Counted from the first letter of the stretch, positions 1-6,890 are shown. The stretch is DNA of 11,021 nucleotides from Alphaproteobacteria bacterium (GCA_028293055.1 JAQGLD010000281.1:1-11021), one strand, 5' to 3'. Notes: a model not told the origin generated them from the sequence alone. A program made the numbers and translations.

Positions 1-1518
1 GATACGGTTCTTCGAGCGCTCCGGCACCCAGCGCGTCTCGTCGATCGCGGACAGGGCGGTGCTGCGAAGGGTCTTAAGCCCCTCCCCTCCAGGAGAGAGG
101 CTGGGGTGGGGCAGTGTCCCATCCACCCGCGTCTCCGCGGACTCCCCCACCCCTTCGCGCTGCTGCGCAGCCCTCTTCCCCTCCCCTGAAGGGGAGGGGT
201 TGGTTTGGCGGTCCATCGGGATGAACCATTGCGGGGTGCAACGGAAGATGACCTTGGCCTTGGACCGCCAGCTGTGCGGATAGGAGTGCTTGAAGTCCGC
301 CGACGCGGCGAAGAGCGCGCCGACCTCGCGCAAATTCTCGCAGATCGGTCCGTCCGGCGCGTTGAACTTCGCGTTGATCACGCTGCCTTGGCCGCCGAGC
401 CACAGCCAGTCGCTGCGATACTTGCCGTCGCCCTCGACCGCGAAGACCGGCTCGATACCATAGGCCTTGCACAGCAGGAAATCATCCTCGCCATGGTCCG
501 GAGACATGTGGACGAGGCCGGTACCGGCGTCGGTGGTGACGAACTCGCCCGGCAGGAACGGGCGGGCTTTGGCGAAAAAGCCCCCGAGATGGTGCATTGG
601 ATGGCGAGCGATAGTTCCAGCGAGGTCCGAACCCCTCACCCGCAACGGGTCATTCTCGCGCAAGCGGGAATGACGGGCCAAGGCGGTGTCAGCCAGGTCT
701 TCGGCAACAAGAAGGCGTTTTCCCCCTGCCTCGACGACCAGATACTCAATATCAGGCCCATAGGCCAAAGCCTGATTGACCGGGATCGTCCACGGAGTCG
801 TCGTCCAGATCACCGCATAGGCGCCGACCAGCTCCGGGATCGGGCTCTCTACGATCTCGAAGCCGACATCGATCTGGGTGGAGACGATCTCCTCATATTC
901 GACCTCGGCCTCGGCGAGCGCGGTCTTCTCGACCGGGGACCACATTACCGGCTTGGCGCCGCGATAGAGCTGACCGCTCTCGGCGAAGCGGAGCAATTCC
1001 TCGACGATCTTGGCCTCGGCCTCGAACTTCATCGTGAGGTAGGGGTCGTCCCACTCGCCCATCACGCCGAGGCGCTGGAACTGCTCGGACTGAACTTTGA
1101 CCCAATGCTCTGCATAGGCGCGGCATTCGGCGCGGAACTCGCGTGGCGGGACCTGGTCCTTGTCGAGTTTCTTCTTGCGATATTGCTCCTCGACCTTCCA
1201 CTCGATCGGCAAACCGTGGCAGTCCCAGCCGGGGACGTAGGGCGCATCCTTGCCAAGCAGGGACTGCGATCGAACGACGATGTCCTTGAGGACCTTGTTC
1301 ATCGCATGGCCCATATGGATGTCGCCATTGGCGTAAGGCGGGCCGTCGTGGAGGATGAAGCGGGTGCGTCCGGAACGCGCTTCGCGCAGCCTCTGGTAGA
1401 GCTGCTCGGACGCCCAGCGGGCGAGGATAGCCGGCTCCTTGGTCGCAAGGCCGGCTTTCATCGGGAAGTCGGTCTTCGGAAGGAAGACCGTGTCGCGGTA
1501 ATCTGGCTTTTCGGACAT
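1..1518 (-). CDS. ileS: Isoleucyl-tRNA synthetase (N-terminal 506 codons, cut by window edge)
   Basis: IleRS, a cytoplasmic class I enzyme, charges tRNA-Ile and edits misactivated valine. Seen in the sequence: the ATG at 1518-1516 opens a stop-free frame to base 1, read codon by codon. The class I HIGH signature is HMGH at residues 68-71, preceded by HDGPPYANGDI. The catalytic motif PGWDCHGLPIE follows. The CP1 editing domain carries WTTTPWTIP (238-246) and TGLVHMSPDHGEDD (about 333-346). PQWFIPMD ends at residue 436, and AIDETRWVPE follows downstream. The KMSKS motif and zinc-binding tail lie outside the window. Two oddities are described separately: a roughly 40-residue in-frame insert at about 439-481, where relatives have a short loop between MD and LR, and a repeat-like stretch at residues 282-294. 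No clear Shine-Dalgarno precedes the ATG. The gene starts 35 bp after the upstream GDPD-like stop, so it probably shares that transcript. ribF followed by ileS is a common bacterial order, often continuing to lspA. Confidence 0.97.
   Translation of the reverse strand, partial: MSEKPDYRDTVFLPKTDFPMKAGLATKEPAILARWASEQLYQRLREARSGRTRFILHDGPPYANGDIHMGHAMNKVLKDIVVRSQSLLGKDAPYVPGWDCHGLPIEWKVEEQYRKKKLDKDQVPPREFRAECRAYAEHWVKVQSEQFQRLGVMGEWDDPYLTMKFEAEAKIVEELLRFAESGQLYRGAKPVMWSPVEKTALAEAEVEYEEIVSTQIDVGFEIVESPIPELVGAYAVIWTTTPWTIPVNQALAYGPDIEYLVVEAGGKRLLVAEDLADTALARHSRLRENDPLRVRGSDLAGTIARHPMHHLGGFFAKARPFLPGEFVTTDAGTGLVHMSPDHGEDDFLLCKAYGIEPVFAVEGDGKYRSDWLWLGGQGSVINAKFNAPDGPICENLREVGALFAASADFKHSYPHSWRSKAKVIFRCTPQWFIPMDRQTNPSPSGEGKRAAQQREGVGESAETRVDGTLPHPSLSPGGEGLKTLRSTALSAIDETRWVPERSKNRI
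79..199. repeat. Structured palindromic repeat inserted in frame in ileS (family A, copy 1)
   Basis: The 121-bp element is bounded by the 10-mer CCCCTCCCCT (79-88) and its exact reverse complement (190-199). A second copy of the 10-mer at 178-187 forms a 10-bp hairpin with 190-199 around a 2-base loop. Inside, 103-111 pairs perfectly with 145-153 over 9 bp, enclosing a 5-bp hairpin (127-131/136-140). GCTGC at 159-163 pairs with 167-171. On the ileS strand there is no stop: the element and its margins encode Pro/Ser/Gly/Glu/Arg-rich residues at about 439-481, including TNPSPSGEG and HPSLSPGGEG, the mirrored translations of the two ends. No target-site duplication is apparent. The architecture resembles the intergenic element at 4814-4969. 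That it is an interspersed repeat is inferred from this resemblance and from its palindromic structure. Confidence 0.85.
638..674. repeat. Short REP-like palindrome pair inside the ileS editing domain (family B, copy 1)
   Basis: Two adjoining palindromes are visible. ACCCG (638-642) pairs with CGGGT (646-650). Bases 649-659 pair with 664-674 around a GCAA loop, over 11 positions with a single mismatch. The core GTCATTCTCGC...GCGGGAATGAC matches the type of extragenic palindrome, GTCATTCCCGC-loop-GCGGGAAT, that is widespread in proteobacteria, and it resembles the intergenic copy at 6816-6837. It is read in frame as IleRS residues 282-294 (RHSRLRENDP...), between VAEDLADTALA and RGSDLAGT. As far as I can judge from remembered orthologues, this segment is not longer than usual, so it may be a replacement, an old domesticated copy, or a coincidence. 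Confidence 0.55.
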
Positions 1519-1553
1519 TGCCGGCGGGGCTTAGCGGGCGGGCGAACCTCAGT

Positions 1554-2531
1554 CTAGCGGCGCAGCGCCGGACCCATATCGTATATGTCCTCGACGAAGA
1601 GGTGGCCGTGGAAGTCGGCCGGGACCTTGTCATATTGCTCGGGCTGGTCGAGCCCGGTCAGCGCGCCTTTGTGCTCATGGCCATAAATCAGCAATTTGCT
1701 GTGGGCCTTGGCCATCCGGTCGAAGAAGCGATAGGGCCAGCCCCAGATCTTCCATCGCTCGTCGAGCGGGACAATGACGGTGATTCCGCGGCAGCTCGCC
1801 GGCACGATGCTGGTCCAGCCGATCCTGACATAGTCGGCCAGGCACGCCTTCGAGGCAGCGCCGTCATAGACCCAGGCGCCCGGTGCGAGCTGCTTGATCC
1901 TCGCCGCGGCTCCGCCGCTGGCGACGAAGCCATATTTGTCGTCGATGTTCACTCCGGCGCGGCCGAACGCGGCGATCAGGGCGTCGGCATCGGCCGGCTC
2001 CGAGCCTTGCAGTGCGAAGACGATCCCCGCGGTCGGGATGTAGCGCAGCACTTCGTCGACTGTCGGCATCGCGCCGACACCGCGGCCACGCAGCGGGAAG
2101 GAGCGGCCACCATCCGACGTATAGCCGTAGCCGATGTCGAGCGCCTTGAGCTCGGCGAGGTCGTGGTCTCGAATCGCGCCATGGCCGTTGGTGCGGCAGT
2201 CGAGCGTCGGATCGGCGAACAAGACCATCTGCCCGTCGCGGCTGCGCTGGACCTGGACTTGGACCGCCTGAGCCCCGAGCTTGAGCGCCTCGTAGAGCGA
2301 GCGGGCGGTGTTCTCGATATAAACATTGTCGCCGCCGGCGCGGATGCGTGCGGCGGTGCAACCTCCGGGATCCGCCCGGTCAAACTGCTGCCCGACGCCG
2401 CGATCGGCGACGAGGGTGAGATGCCCTTCCGGCCTGGGCGCAAGCCAGGAGGCGTTGACCAGGGACAGCGCTACTGAGGCCAGGGCGATCAGGATCAGGA
2501 GGGGCCGCCACCTTCGCATCCTCCGGGTCAC
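1554..2531 (-). CDS. Membrane-anchored GDPD-family protein with degenerate active site (probable pseudoenzyme)
   Basis: This 325-residue protein matches the glycerophosphodiester phosphodiesterase family. It starts with RRMRRWRP followed by one hydrophobic segment (about 10-28), so it is probably inner-membrane anchored or exported. Retained family features are ENT (73-75), GAQ.V...SRDG (86-100), TLDCRTNG (109-116), LAELKALDIGYGY (125-137) and GWTSIVPASCR (238-248). The residues that normally do chemistry are all altered: HRG is DRG (H to D43), the metal-binding E-x-D is Q91-V-Q93, the HD histidine is A106, and the later conserved lysine is Q175. I infer that it is not an active phosphodiesterase and may bind a ligand or partner. 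The GTG start at 2531 is chosen because GGAGG (2537-2541) lies 5 bases upstream and it overlaps the ribF stop by 4 bases (GTGA). The internal ATG at 2519 sits too far from that site. ileS begins 35 bp downstream. Confidence 0.85.
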   Translation of the reverse strand: MTRRMRRWRPLLILIALASVALSLVNASWLAPRPEGHLTLVADRGVGQQFDRADPGGCTAARIRAGGDNVYIENTARSLYEALKLGAQAVQVQVQRSRDGQMVLFADPTLDCRTNGHGAIRDHDLAELKALDIGYGYTSDGGRSFPLRGRGVGAMPTVDEVLRYIPTAGIVFALQGSEPADADALIAAFGRAGVNIDDKYGFVASGGAAARIKQLAPGAWVYDGAASKACLADYVRIGWTSIVPASCRGITVIVPLDERWKIWGWPYRFFDRMAKAHSKLLIYGHEHKGALTGLDQPEQYDKVPADFHGHLFVEDIYDMGPALRR

Positions 2532-3451
2532 GCCAGCCTCCGCCTGGCCTCGGCGACATCCGCGGCCATCTGGTGTGCCAAGGCGTCGAGGGACTCGAAC
2601 TTCTCCTCGGGCCGCAGGAAGGAATGCAGCTCGACCTCGATCGCCTGGCCGTAAAGATCGCCGTCATAGTCGAAGAAGAAGGGCTCGAGCAGCTCCCGCG
2701 GCGGATCGAAGGTCGGCCGGATGCCGAGATTGGCCGCGCCGTCCCGCACTACGCCGCCGGGCAGTCGCCCGCGCACCGCATAGATTCCGAAAAGCGGGCG
2801 GACATAGCGGCCCAGCGCCAGATTGGCGGTCGGATAGCCGAGCTCCCGGCCCCTCTTGTCGCCATGCTCGACTACACCCTCGATCGTGAACGGCCGGGTG
2901 AGCAGGCGGGCTGCGGTGCCGCAATCGCCGGCGCGAAGCGCTTCGCGGATCCGGGTCGAGGAGACCGGTCCGTCTCCATCGGTCACCGGCGCGACCGCGT
3001 CGACCGAGATCCGGTTGGCCTGGCCGAGCAGCCGCAGCACGCCGAGATCGCCGCCGCGCGCCTTGCCGAAGGTGAAATCCTCGCCGGTGACGACTCCCGC
3101 GACTCCGAGCTGGCGGACCAGCCAGTCGGCGACGAATTCGGAGGCGGTGAGCGAGGCGAAATCCGCGTCGAACCGGAACACGAACAGCCCGTCGGCGCCG
3201 GCCTGCTCGATCAGCCGGGCGCGCTGGTCGGCGCTGGTCAATCGGAAGGGCGGCGAATCCGGCCGGAAATAGCGCATCGGGTGCGGCTCGAACGTCGCGA
3301 CCAGGGCCGGCCGGCCTTCGGCGCGCGCCCGCTCGATGGCGCGGCCGACCACCGCCTGGTGTCCCAGGTGAAATCCATCGAAATTGCCGAGCGCGACGAT
3401 GCCCCCGCGTAGCCGCTCCGGAACCGCCGAGCCGCTGTCCAGCCGCTCCAT
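2528..3451 (-). CDS. ribF: Bifunctional riboflavin kinase / FAD synthetase
   Basis: RibF phosphorylates riboflavin to FMN and adenylylates FMN to FAD in the cytoplasm. The 307-residue protein shows both domains in order. The N-terminal nucleotidyltransferase carries GNFDGFHLGH (22-31), TFEPHP (53-58), GEDFTFGKARGGD (123-135) and SSTRIR (164-169). The C-terminal flavokinase carries GRELGYPTANL (201-211), then FGIYAVRG and NLGIRPTF. The length is normal for the family. A TTG further upstream at 3487 is in frame but has no ribosome site. The ATG at 3451 has AGGG (3458-3461) six bases upstream and is preferred. It begins 42 bp after folA ends, and its TGA overlaps the GTG of the GDPD-like gene. 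Confidence 0.96.
   Translation of the reverse strand: MERLDSGSAVPERLRGGIVALGNFDGFHLGHQAVVGRAIERARAEGRPALVATFEPHPMRYFRPDSPPFRLTSADQRARLIEQAGADGLFVFRFDADFASLTASEFVADWLVRQLGVAGVVTGEDFTFGKARGGDLGVLRLLGQANRISVDAVAPVTDGDGPVSSTRIREALRAGDCGTAARLLTRPFTIEGVVEHGDKRGRELGYPTANLALGRYVRPLFGIYAVRGRLPGGVVRDGAANLGIRPTFDPPRELLEPFFFDYDGDLYGQAIEVELHSFLRPEEKFESLDALAHQMAADVAEARRRLA
2537..2541 (-). promoter_or_regulatory. Shine-Dalgarno deciding the GTG start of the GDPD-like gene
   Basis: GGAGG on the minus strand lies inside the 3' end of ribF, 5 bases before the GTG at 2531 and 17 before the alternative ATG at 2519. The GTG overlaps the ribF TGA as GTGA, an arrangement typical of coupled translation. Confidence 0.6.
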
Positions 3452-3493
3452 GGCGCGCCCTATAGGAAACAAGTGCGGGACGGACAACGCGGG

Positions 3494-3976
3494 CTAGTCA
3501 GCGCGCTCGAGCCGGACGAAGCTGAAGCCGGGCCTGCCGTCCTGGGGCGGATGATCCTCCCGGGAGGCCTCGCGCCATGTGTCGCTCGGGAAAGCCGGCA
3601 GATAGGTATCGCCTTGGACCTCCTCGTGGACTTCGGTCAGCTCGATCGCTTGGGCGATGGGAAGGAACAGGCCGAATATCTCGGCCCCGCCAATGATCGA
3701 GACTCGCTCGTCGCCGGCAATCTCCAGGGCTTGCTGGGGGGTGCGGACCGGTTCGGCGCCTTCGGCGCGCCACGCGGGATCGCGGGTCAGGACGATATGC
3801 CTGCGGCCGGGAAGGAGGCCCGGCAGACTCTCGAACGTCTTGCGCCCCATCACCATCGCCGACCCGAGCGTCACCGCCTTGAAATGCTTGAGGTCGGGCG
3901 GGATGCGCCAGGGGAGGGCGCCGTCGCGCCCGATCACTCCGTTCGCGGCGCGAGCGACGACCAGGGTGATGCTCAA
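3494..3976 (-). CDS. folA: Dihydrofolate reductase (TTG start)
   Basis: FolA reduces dihydrofolate to tetrahydrofolate with NADPH and recycles the DHF made by ThyA. The 160-residue protein has the whole family signature: [20 protein letters not shown] (13-32) with the active-site acid D28, MGRKTFESL, and the nucleotide-site region SIIGGAEIF. The start codon is TTG (3976-3974). It is supported by GAGG at 3984-3987, seven bases upstream, by the normal N-terminal sequence SITLVVARA directly after it, and by the lack of a better upstream start. The TTG overlaps the thyA stop as TTGA, so translation is probably coupled. It is a chromosomal-type enzyme, and nothing suggests a trimethoprim-resistance cassette. 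Confidence 0.96.
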   Translation of the reverse strand: MSITLVVARAANGVIGRDGALPWRIPPDLKHFKAVTLGSAMVMGRKTFESLPGLLPGRRHIVLTRDPAWRAEGAEPVRTPQQALEIAGDERVSIIGGAEIFGLFLPIAQAIELTEVHEEVQGDTYLPAFPSDTWREASREDHPPQDGRPGFSFVRLERAD

Positions 3977-4767
3977 ACCGCCACCTCGGCCTTGATATGG
4001 GGATGGGGGTCGTAATCGAGGATCTCGAAATCCTCATAGTCGTAACCGTCGATGGCCTCGGGGCGGCGCTTGATCTCGAGCCGGGGGAGAGGGCGCGGAT
4101 CGCGGCTCAGCTGAAGCCGCGCCTGGTCGAGATGGTTGGAGTAAAGGTGACAGTCGCCTCCGGTCCAGACGAAGGTGCCCGGCTCGAGGTCGCATTGCTG
4201 CGCAAGCATATGGGTGAGCAGCGCATAGCTGGCGATGTTGAACGGCACTCCGAGGAAGACGTCGGCGCTTCTTTGGTAGAGCTGGAGGTGAAGCTTGCCG
4301 GCGGCAACCTGGGTCTGGAACAGGCAGTGGCAGGGCGCGAGCGCCATCCGGTCGAGCTCGGCCGGATTCCACGCCGAGACGATCTGGCGGCGCGACGCCG
4401 GATCGCGCCGGATCAGCGCGATAAGATCGGCGATCTGGTCGACATGGCGTCCGTCCGGCCCCTCCCAGTCGCGCCACTGCTTGCCGTAGACGGGGCCGAG
4501 ATCGCCATCCGCGTCGGCCCATTCGTCCCAGATTCCGACCTTGCGGTCCTTCAGCCAGCCGATGTTGGTGTCGCCGCGCAGAAACCAGAGCAGTTCGACG
4601 ATGATCGAGCGCAGGTGAAGCTTCTTGGTGGTGACGACCGGAAAGCCCTTCGACAGGTCGAAGCGCATCTGATGGCCGAACACGGAGCGTGTCCCGACCC
4701 CGGTACGATCGTTCTGCTCGACGCCCTCGTCGAGGATGCGCTGCATGAGGTCGTGATAGGGCTGCAT
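3973..4767 (-). CDS. thyA: Thymidylate synthase (ThyA type)
   Basis: ThyA methylates dUMP to dTMP using methylene-tetrahydrofolate, yielding DHF. With the start at ATG 4767 the protein is 264 residues, the same length as E. coli ThyA, and the catalytic cysteine falls at C146 in LAPCHCLFQ. Other hallmarks are the phosphate-binding region [11 protein letters not shown] (21-31), WFLRGDTNI (61-69), [10 protein letters not shown] (126-135), [14 protein letters not shown], and the HLYSNH segment. An earlier in-frame start at 4812 would add 15 residues not found in the family. The ribosome site is weak. A structured repeat (4814-4969) ends 46 bp upstream and separates thyA from the methyltransferase gene. 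folA follows with a 4-base overlap, forming a dTMP-cycle pair. Confidence 0.97.
   Translation of the reverse strand: MQPYHDLMQRILDEGVEQNDRTGVGTRSVFGHQMRFDLSKGFPVVTTKKLHLRSIIVELLWFLRGDTNIGWLKDRKVGIWDEWADADGDLGPVYGKQWRDWEGPDGRHVDQIADLIALIRRDPASRRQIVSAWNPAELDRMALAPCHCLFQTQVAAGKLHLQLYQRSADVFLGVPFNIASYALLTHMLAQQCDLEPGTFVWTGGDCHLYSNHLDQARLQLSRDPRPLPRLEIKRRPEAIDGYDYEDFEILDYDPHPHIKAEVAV
3984..3987 (-). promoter_or_regulatory. Shine-Dalgarno supporting the folA TTG start
   Basis: GAGG on the minus strand lies within the last codons of thyA, 7 bases before the folA TTG. This is the evidence for a non-ATG initiator, since no in-frame ATG gives a family-like N-terminus. Confidence 0.55.
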
Positions 4768-4813
4768 GCTGTTTCTATGACGGGCAGGCGCGAGGTTGGG
4801 AAGGGATAGCAAA

Positions 4814-4969
4814 TCCTCCCCTGCATTTGCAGGGGAGGGGGACCGCGCGCAACGCGGTGGAGGGGCGGGCGCGGAGGGCCCATCTTTCGACCGACCTGAT
4901 GAACTCGCTTCGCTCGACCCCCTCGACCACCCTGCGGGTGGTCCCCCCCACTCGAAATCGAGGGGAGGA
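4814..4969. repeat. Composite palindromic repeat between methyltransferase gene and thyA (family A, copy 2)
   Basis: This 156-bp element has perfect 9-bp terminal inverted repeats: TCCTCCCCT at 4814-4822 and its complement at 4961-4969. Four hairpins lie in series: 4815-4825/4828-4838 (11 bp, 2-base loop), 4842-4847/4853-4858 (6 bp), 4925-4932/4936-4943 (8 bp, 3-base loop) and 4951-4955/4958-4962 (5 bp, extendable past an A-G mismatch). The CTCCCCT...AGGGGAG ends and the hairpin-chain layout match the copy inside ileS. It starts 9 bp after the methyltransferase stop, so in minus-strand RNA it forms the 3' trailer of that gene and the leader of thyA. It could act as a terminator, a stability element or a processing site; none of these is shown by the sequence alone. 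Confidence 0.8.
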
Positions 4970-4978
4970 GTTTGCGCA

Positions 4979-5683
4979 TTAGCTTCCGTTCGGGCACACC
5001 TTGATCTGCGCCGGCTCCGGCCTCGCGGCGCGCGGCTCGAACTGCGCGAAATAAGTTTCGGGGTCGGCCAGTCGCTCGAAGCGGGTGAGCTCGTAGCCGA
5101 GCGCTCCGAACTCGCAGATCAGCAGGCGCGGCGGCGTGCCGTGGCGGTCGGTCGAGCGGTCGGCGTCGACCACGATCACCCTTCCGTCGCGGACCAGGGC
5201 GTCGCGCAGGTGCCAGAGGAATTCGCTCGGCCGCTGGATCTCGTGATACATGTGGATCATGAAGATCCGATCGAACGAGGCTGGCGGCAGCTTCGGATCG
5301 TTGGGCAGGCCGAGCTTGACCGCGACGTTGTGCAGATTCTCGCGGGTGACCCGGCGGGCGAGTGCGTCGCGGGTTTCGGGCACGATATCCTCGGCGAGGA
5401 CCCGGCCCTTCCGTCCGACCAGGGGAGCGAGGCGAACCGTATAATAGCCTTCGCCGGCGCCGATGTCGGCGACGGTCATCCCCGGGGCGAGATTGCCCAG
5501 CTTCATCACCGTCTGCGCCTCGCTCAGGCTGTCGCGGGCATCCTCGTTCGAATAACGCGGCGAGACGATCGGCGAGACCGCCCGCTGCGGATCCGGGAAG
5601 GGAGATTGGGTCTCGGCCGCCTTGTGACAGGCGCCGAGCAGAGCGAGCCCGAACAGGGCGAAAATACCGGCCTTATTCCACAT
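4979..5683 (-). CDS. Predicted lipoprotein with class I SAM-methyltransferase fold
   Basis: This 234-residue protein opens with a short charged N-terminus, a hydrophobic stretch (about 6-16) and a lipobox LGAC with C19 as the acylation site. A lipoprotein signal peptide is therefore predicted; His at +2 would favour the outer membrane by the E. coli rule. The rest is a Rossmann-type methyltransferase: motif [12 protein letters not shown] (71-81), an acidic residue after the second strand (VLAEDI, 96-100), [13 protein letters not shown] (137-149) and [10 protein letters not shown] (166-175). Exported predicted methyltransferases of this type occur in proteobacteria, but substrate and function are unknown to me. 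SAM is not expected outside the cytoplasm, so the true localisation or the loss of catalysis is an open question. The ATG overlaps the prfB end by 11 bases, so it is probably cotranscribed. Confidence 0.85.
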   Translation of the reverse strand: MWNKAGIFALFGLALLGACHKAAETQSPFPDPQRAVSPIVSPRYSNEDARDSLSEAQTVMKLGNLAPGMTVADIGAGEGYYTVRLAPLVGRKGRVLAEDIVPETRDALARRVTRENLHNVAVKLGLPNDPKLPPASFDRIFMIHMYHEIQRPSEFLWHLRDALVRDGRVIVVDADRSTDRHGTPPRLLICEFGALGYELTRFERLADPETYFAQFEPRAARPEPAQIKVCPNGS

Positions 5684-6800
5684 CTTCGACTTCGACTTCC
5701 TCCCCGGTCACGCGCTGCGACAGGGCCGCGGCCATGAAGCGGTCGAGATCGCCGTCGAGCACATCCGCCGGCGCGGTGGAGGTTACGCCGGTCCGCAGGT
5801 CCTTGACCAGCTGATAGGGCTGGAGGACGTAGGATCGGATCTGGTGGCCCCAGCCGATGTCCGACTTGGTGGCGTTGACCGCGTCCGCCTCGGCCTCGCG
5901 GCGGCGCAGCTCGGCCTCGTAGAGCCGTGCCTTGAGCATCTTCATCGCCTCGGCCCGGTTCTTGTGCTGCGAACGCTGATTCTGGCAGGCGACGACGATC
6001 CCGCTCGGCAGATGGGTGATGCGGACCGCGGAATCGGTGGTGTTGACATGCTGGCCGCCGGCGCCGGACGATCGGTAGGTATCGATCCGCAGATCCTTGT
6101 CCTGCACATCGATGTCGATGTCGTCGTCGATCACCGGATAGACCCAGACGCTCGAGAAGCTGGTGTGGCGGCGCGCGGCGCTGTCATAGGGGCTGATCCG
6201 GACCAGCCGGTGGACCCCGCTCTCGGTCTTGGCATAGCCATAGGCATTCTCGCCCTTGACCAGCAGGGTCGCCGATTTGATCCCGGCCTGCTCGCCGGCA
6301 TGCTCGTCGACGATCTCGACCTTGTAGCCGTGGCGCTCGGCCCAGCGCCCGTACATCCGCGCGAGCATCTGGGCCCAGTCCTGGCTCTCGGTGCCGCCTG
6401 CGCCGGCATTGACCTCGATATAGGTGTCGTTTGCGTCGGCCTCGCCGGCGAGCAGGGCCGAGACCTTGTCGCGCTCAGCCCGCTCGGCGAGCGCGGCCAG
6501 CGATTCGAGCGCGTCGTCGACCATCGCATCGTCGCCCTCGGCCTCCGCCATCTCGGTCAGCTCGATCGTGTCGTCGAGCTCCTGCTGGATCGCCCGGGTC
6601 GCCCCGATCGCCTCGTCGAGCCGTCGACGCTCGCGCATCACCTCCTGAGCCGCCTTGGGATCGTTCCACAGCGACTGGTCCTCGACCCTGGCATTGAGCT
6701 CGTCGAGCCGCCTCAGCGCCCGATCCCAATCCAGGAACCGGCGGAGAAGATCGAGCGCCGACCGTATCTGGTCGACATAGGCTTGCGCTTCTGCGCGCAT
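5673..6800 (-). CDS. prfB: Peptide chain release factor 2 (no programmed frameshift)
   Basis: RF2 terminates translation at UGA and UAA. The 375-residue protein is full length. It has an N-terminal helical domain, then AGAGGTESQDWAQML (132-146), the stop-codon-recognition region SPYDS (203-207), the peptidyl-transferase GGQ at 248-250 in SSGAGGQHVNTTDSAVR, and SDIGWGHQIRSYVLQPYQL near the end. The E. coli SPF tripeptide is SPY here, a conservative change that I recall being common in alphaproteobacteria. The frame is continuous from the ATG, so the autoregulatory +1 frameshift of many prfB genes is absent. AGGA at 6808-6811 lies 7 bases before the ATG. A palindromic repeat sits directly upstream, between mrcA and this gene. 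The 3' end overlaps the lipoprotein methyltransferase gene. Confidence 0.97.
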   Translation of the reverse strand: MRAEAQAYVDQIRSALDLLRRFLDWDRALRRLDELNARVEDQSLWNDPKAAQEVMRERRRLDEAIGATRAIQQELDDTIELTEMAEAEGDDAMVDDALESLAALAERAERDKVSALLAGEADANDTYIEVNAGAGGTESQDWAQMLARMYGRWAERHGYKVEIVDEHAGEQAGIKSATLLVKGENAYGYAKTESGVHRLVRISPYDSAARRHTSFSSVWVYPVIDDDIDIDVQDKDLRIDTYRSSGAGGQHVNTTDSAVRITHLPSGIVVACQNQRSQHKNRAEAMKMLKARLYEAELRRREAEADAVNATKSDIGWGHQIRSYVLQPYQLVKDLRTGVTSTAPADVLDGDLDRFMAAALSQRVTGEEVEVEDVE

Positions 6801-6815
6801 GTTGAATTCCTATTC

Positions 6816-6888
6816 GTCATCCCGGCGAAAGCCGGGACCTCGTTGTGAAACGCCGTGCCGCTCGCTGGATCCCGGCCTTCGCCGCGAT
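6816..6888. repeat. REP-like doublet between mrcA and prfB (family B, copy 2)
   Basis: There are two palindromes about 30 bp apart. TCCCGGC (6820-6826) pairs with GCCGGGA (6831-6837) around GAAA. ATCcCGGC (6869-6876) pairs with GCCGcGAT (6881-6888) around CTTC, with one mismatch. The GTCATCCCGGCGAAAGCCGG unit resembles the palindrome inside ileS at 649-674 and the CATTCCCGC-type extragenic palindromes common in proteobacteria. In minus-strand RNA it lies in the leader of prfB, ending just before the AGGA ribosome site. Confidence 0.7.
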
Positions 6889-6890
6889 AC

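Noticed and set aside
73..213. ileS as a disrupted pseudogene
   Set aside because: The insert keeps the reading frame, conserved IleRS sequence continues on both sides, and ileS is normally essential, so a tolerated in-frame insertion is the better reading.
205..1557. 450-codon ORF on the plus strand
   Set aside because: It lies fully antisense to ileS, which has clear IleRS motifs. Its composition is the usual high-GC mirror-frame artefact, and it matches no recognisable protein.
3452..3487. TTG at 3487 as the ribF start
   Set aside because: It would add 12 residues before the family-typical N-terminus and has no ribosome site. The ATG at 3451 has AGGG at good spacing.
4768..4813. A thyA promoter in the 46 bp before the ATG
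   Set aside because: A TATCC-like hexamer is present, but no matching -35 can be found outside the repeat, so the evidence is too thin to annotate.
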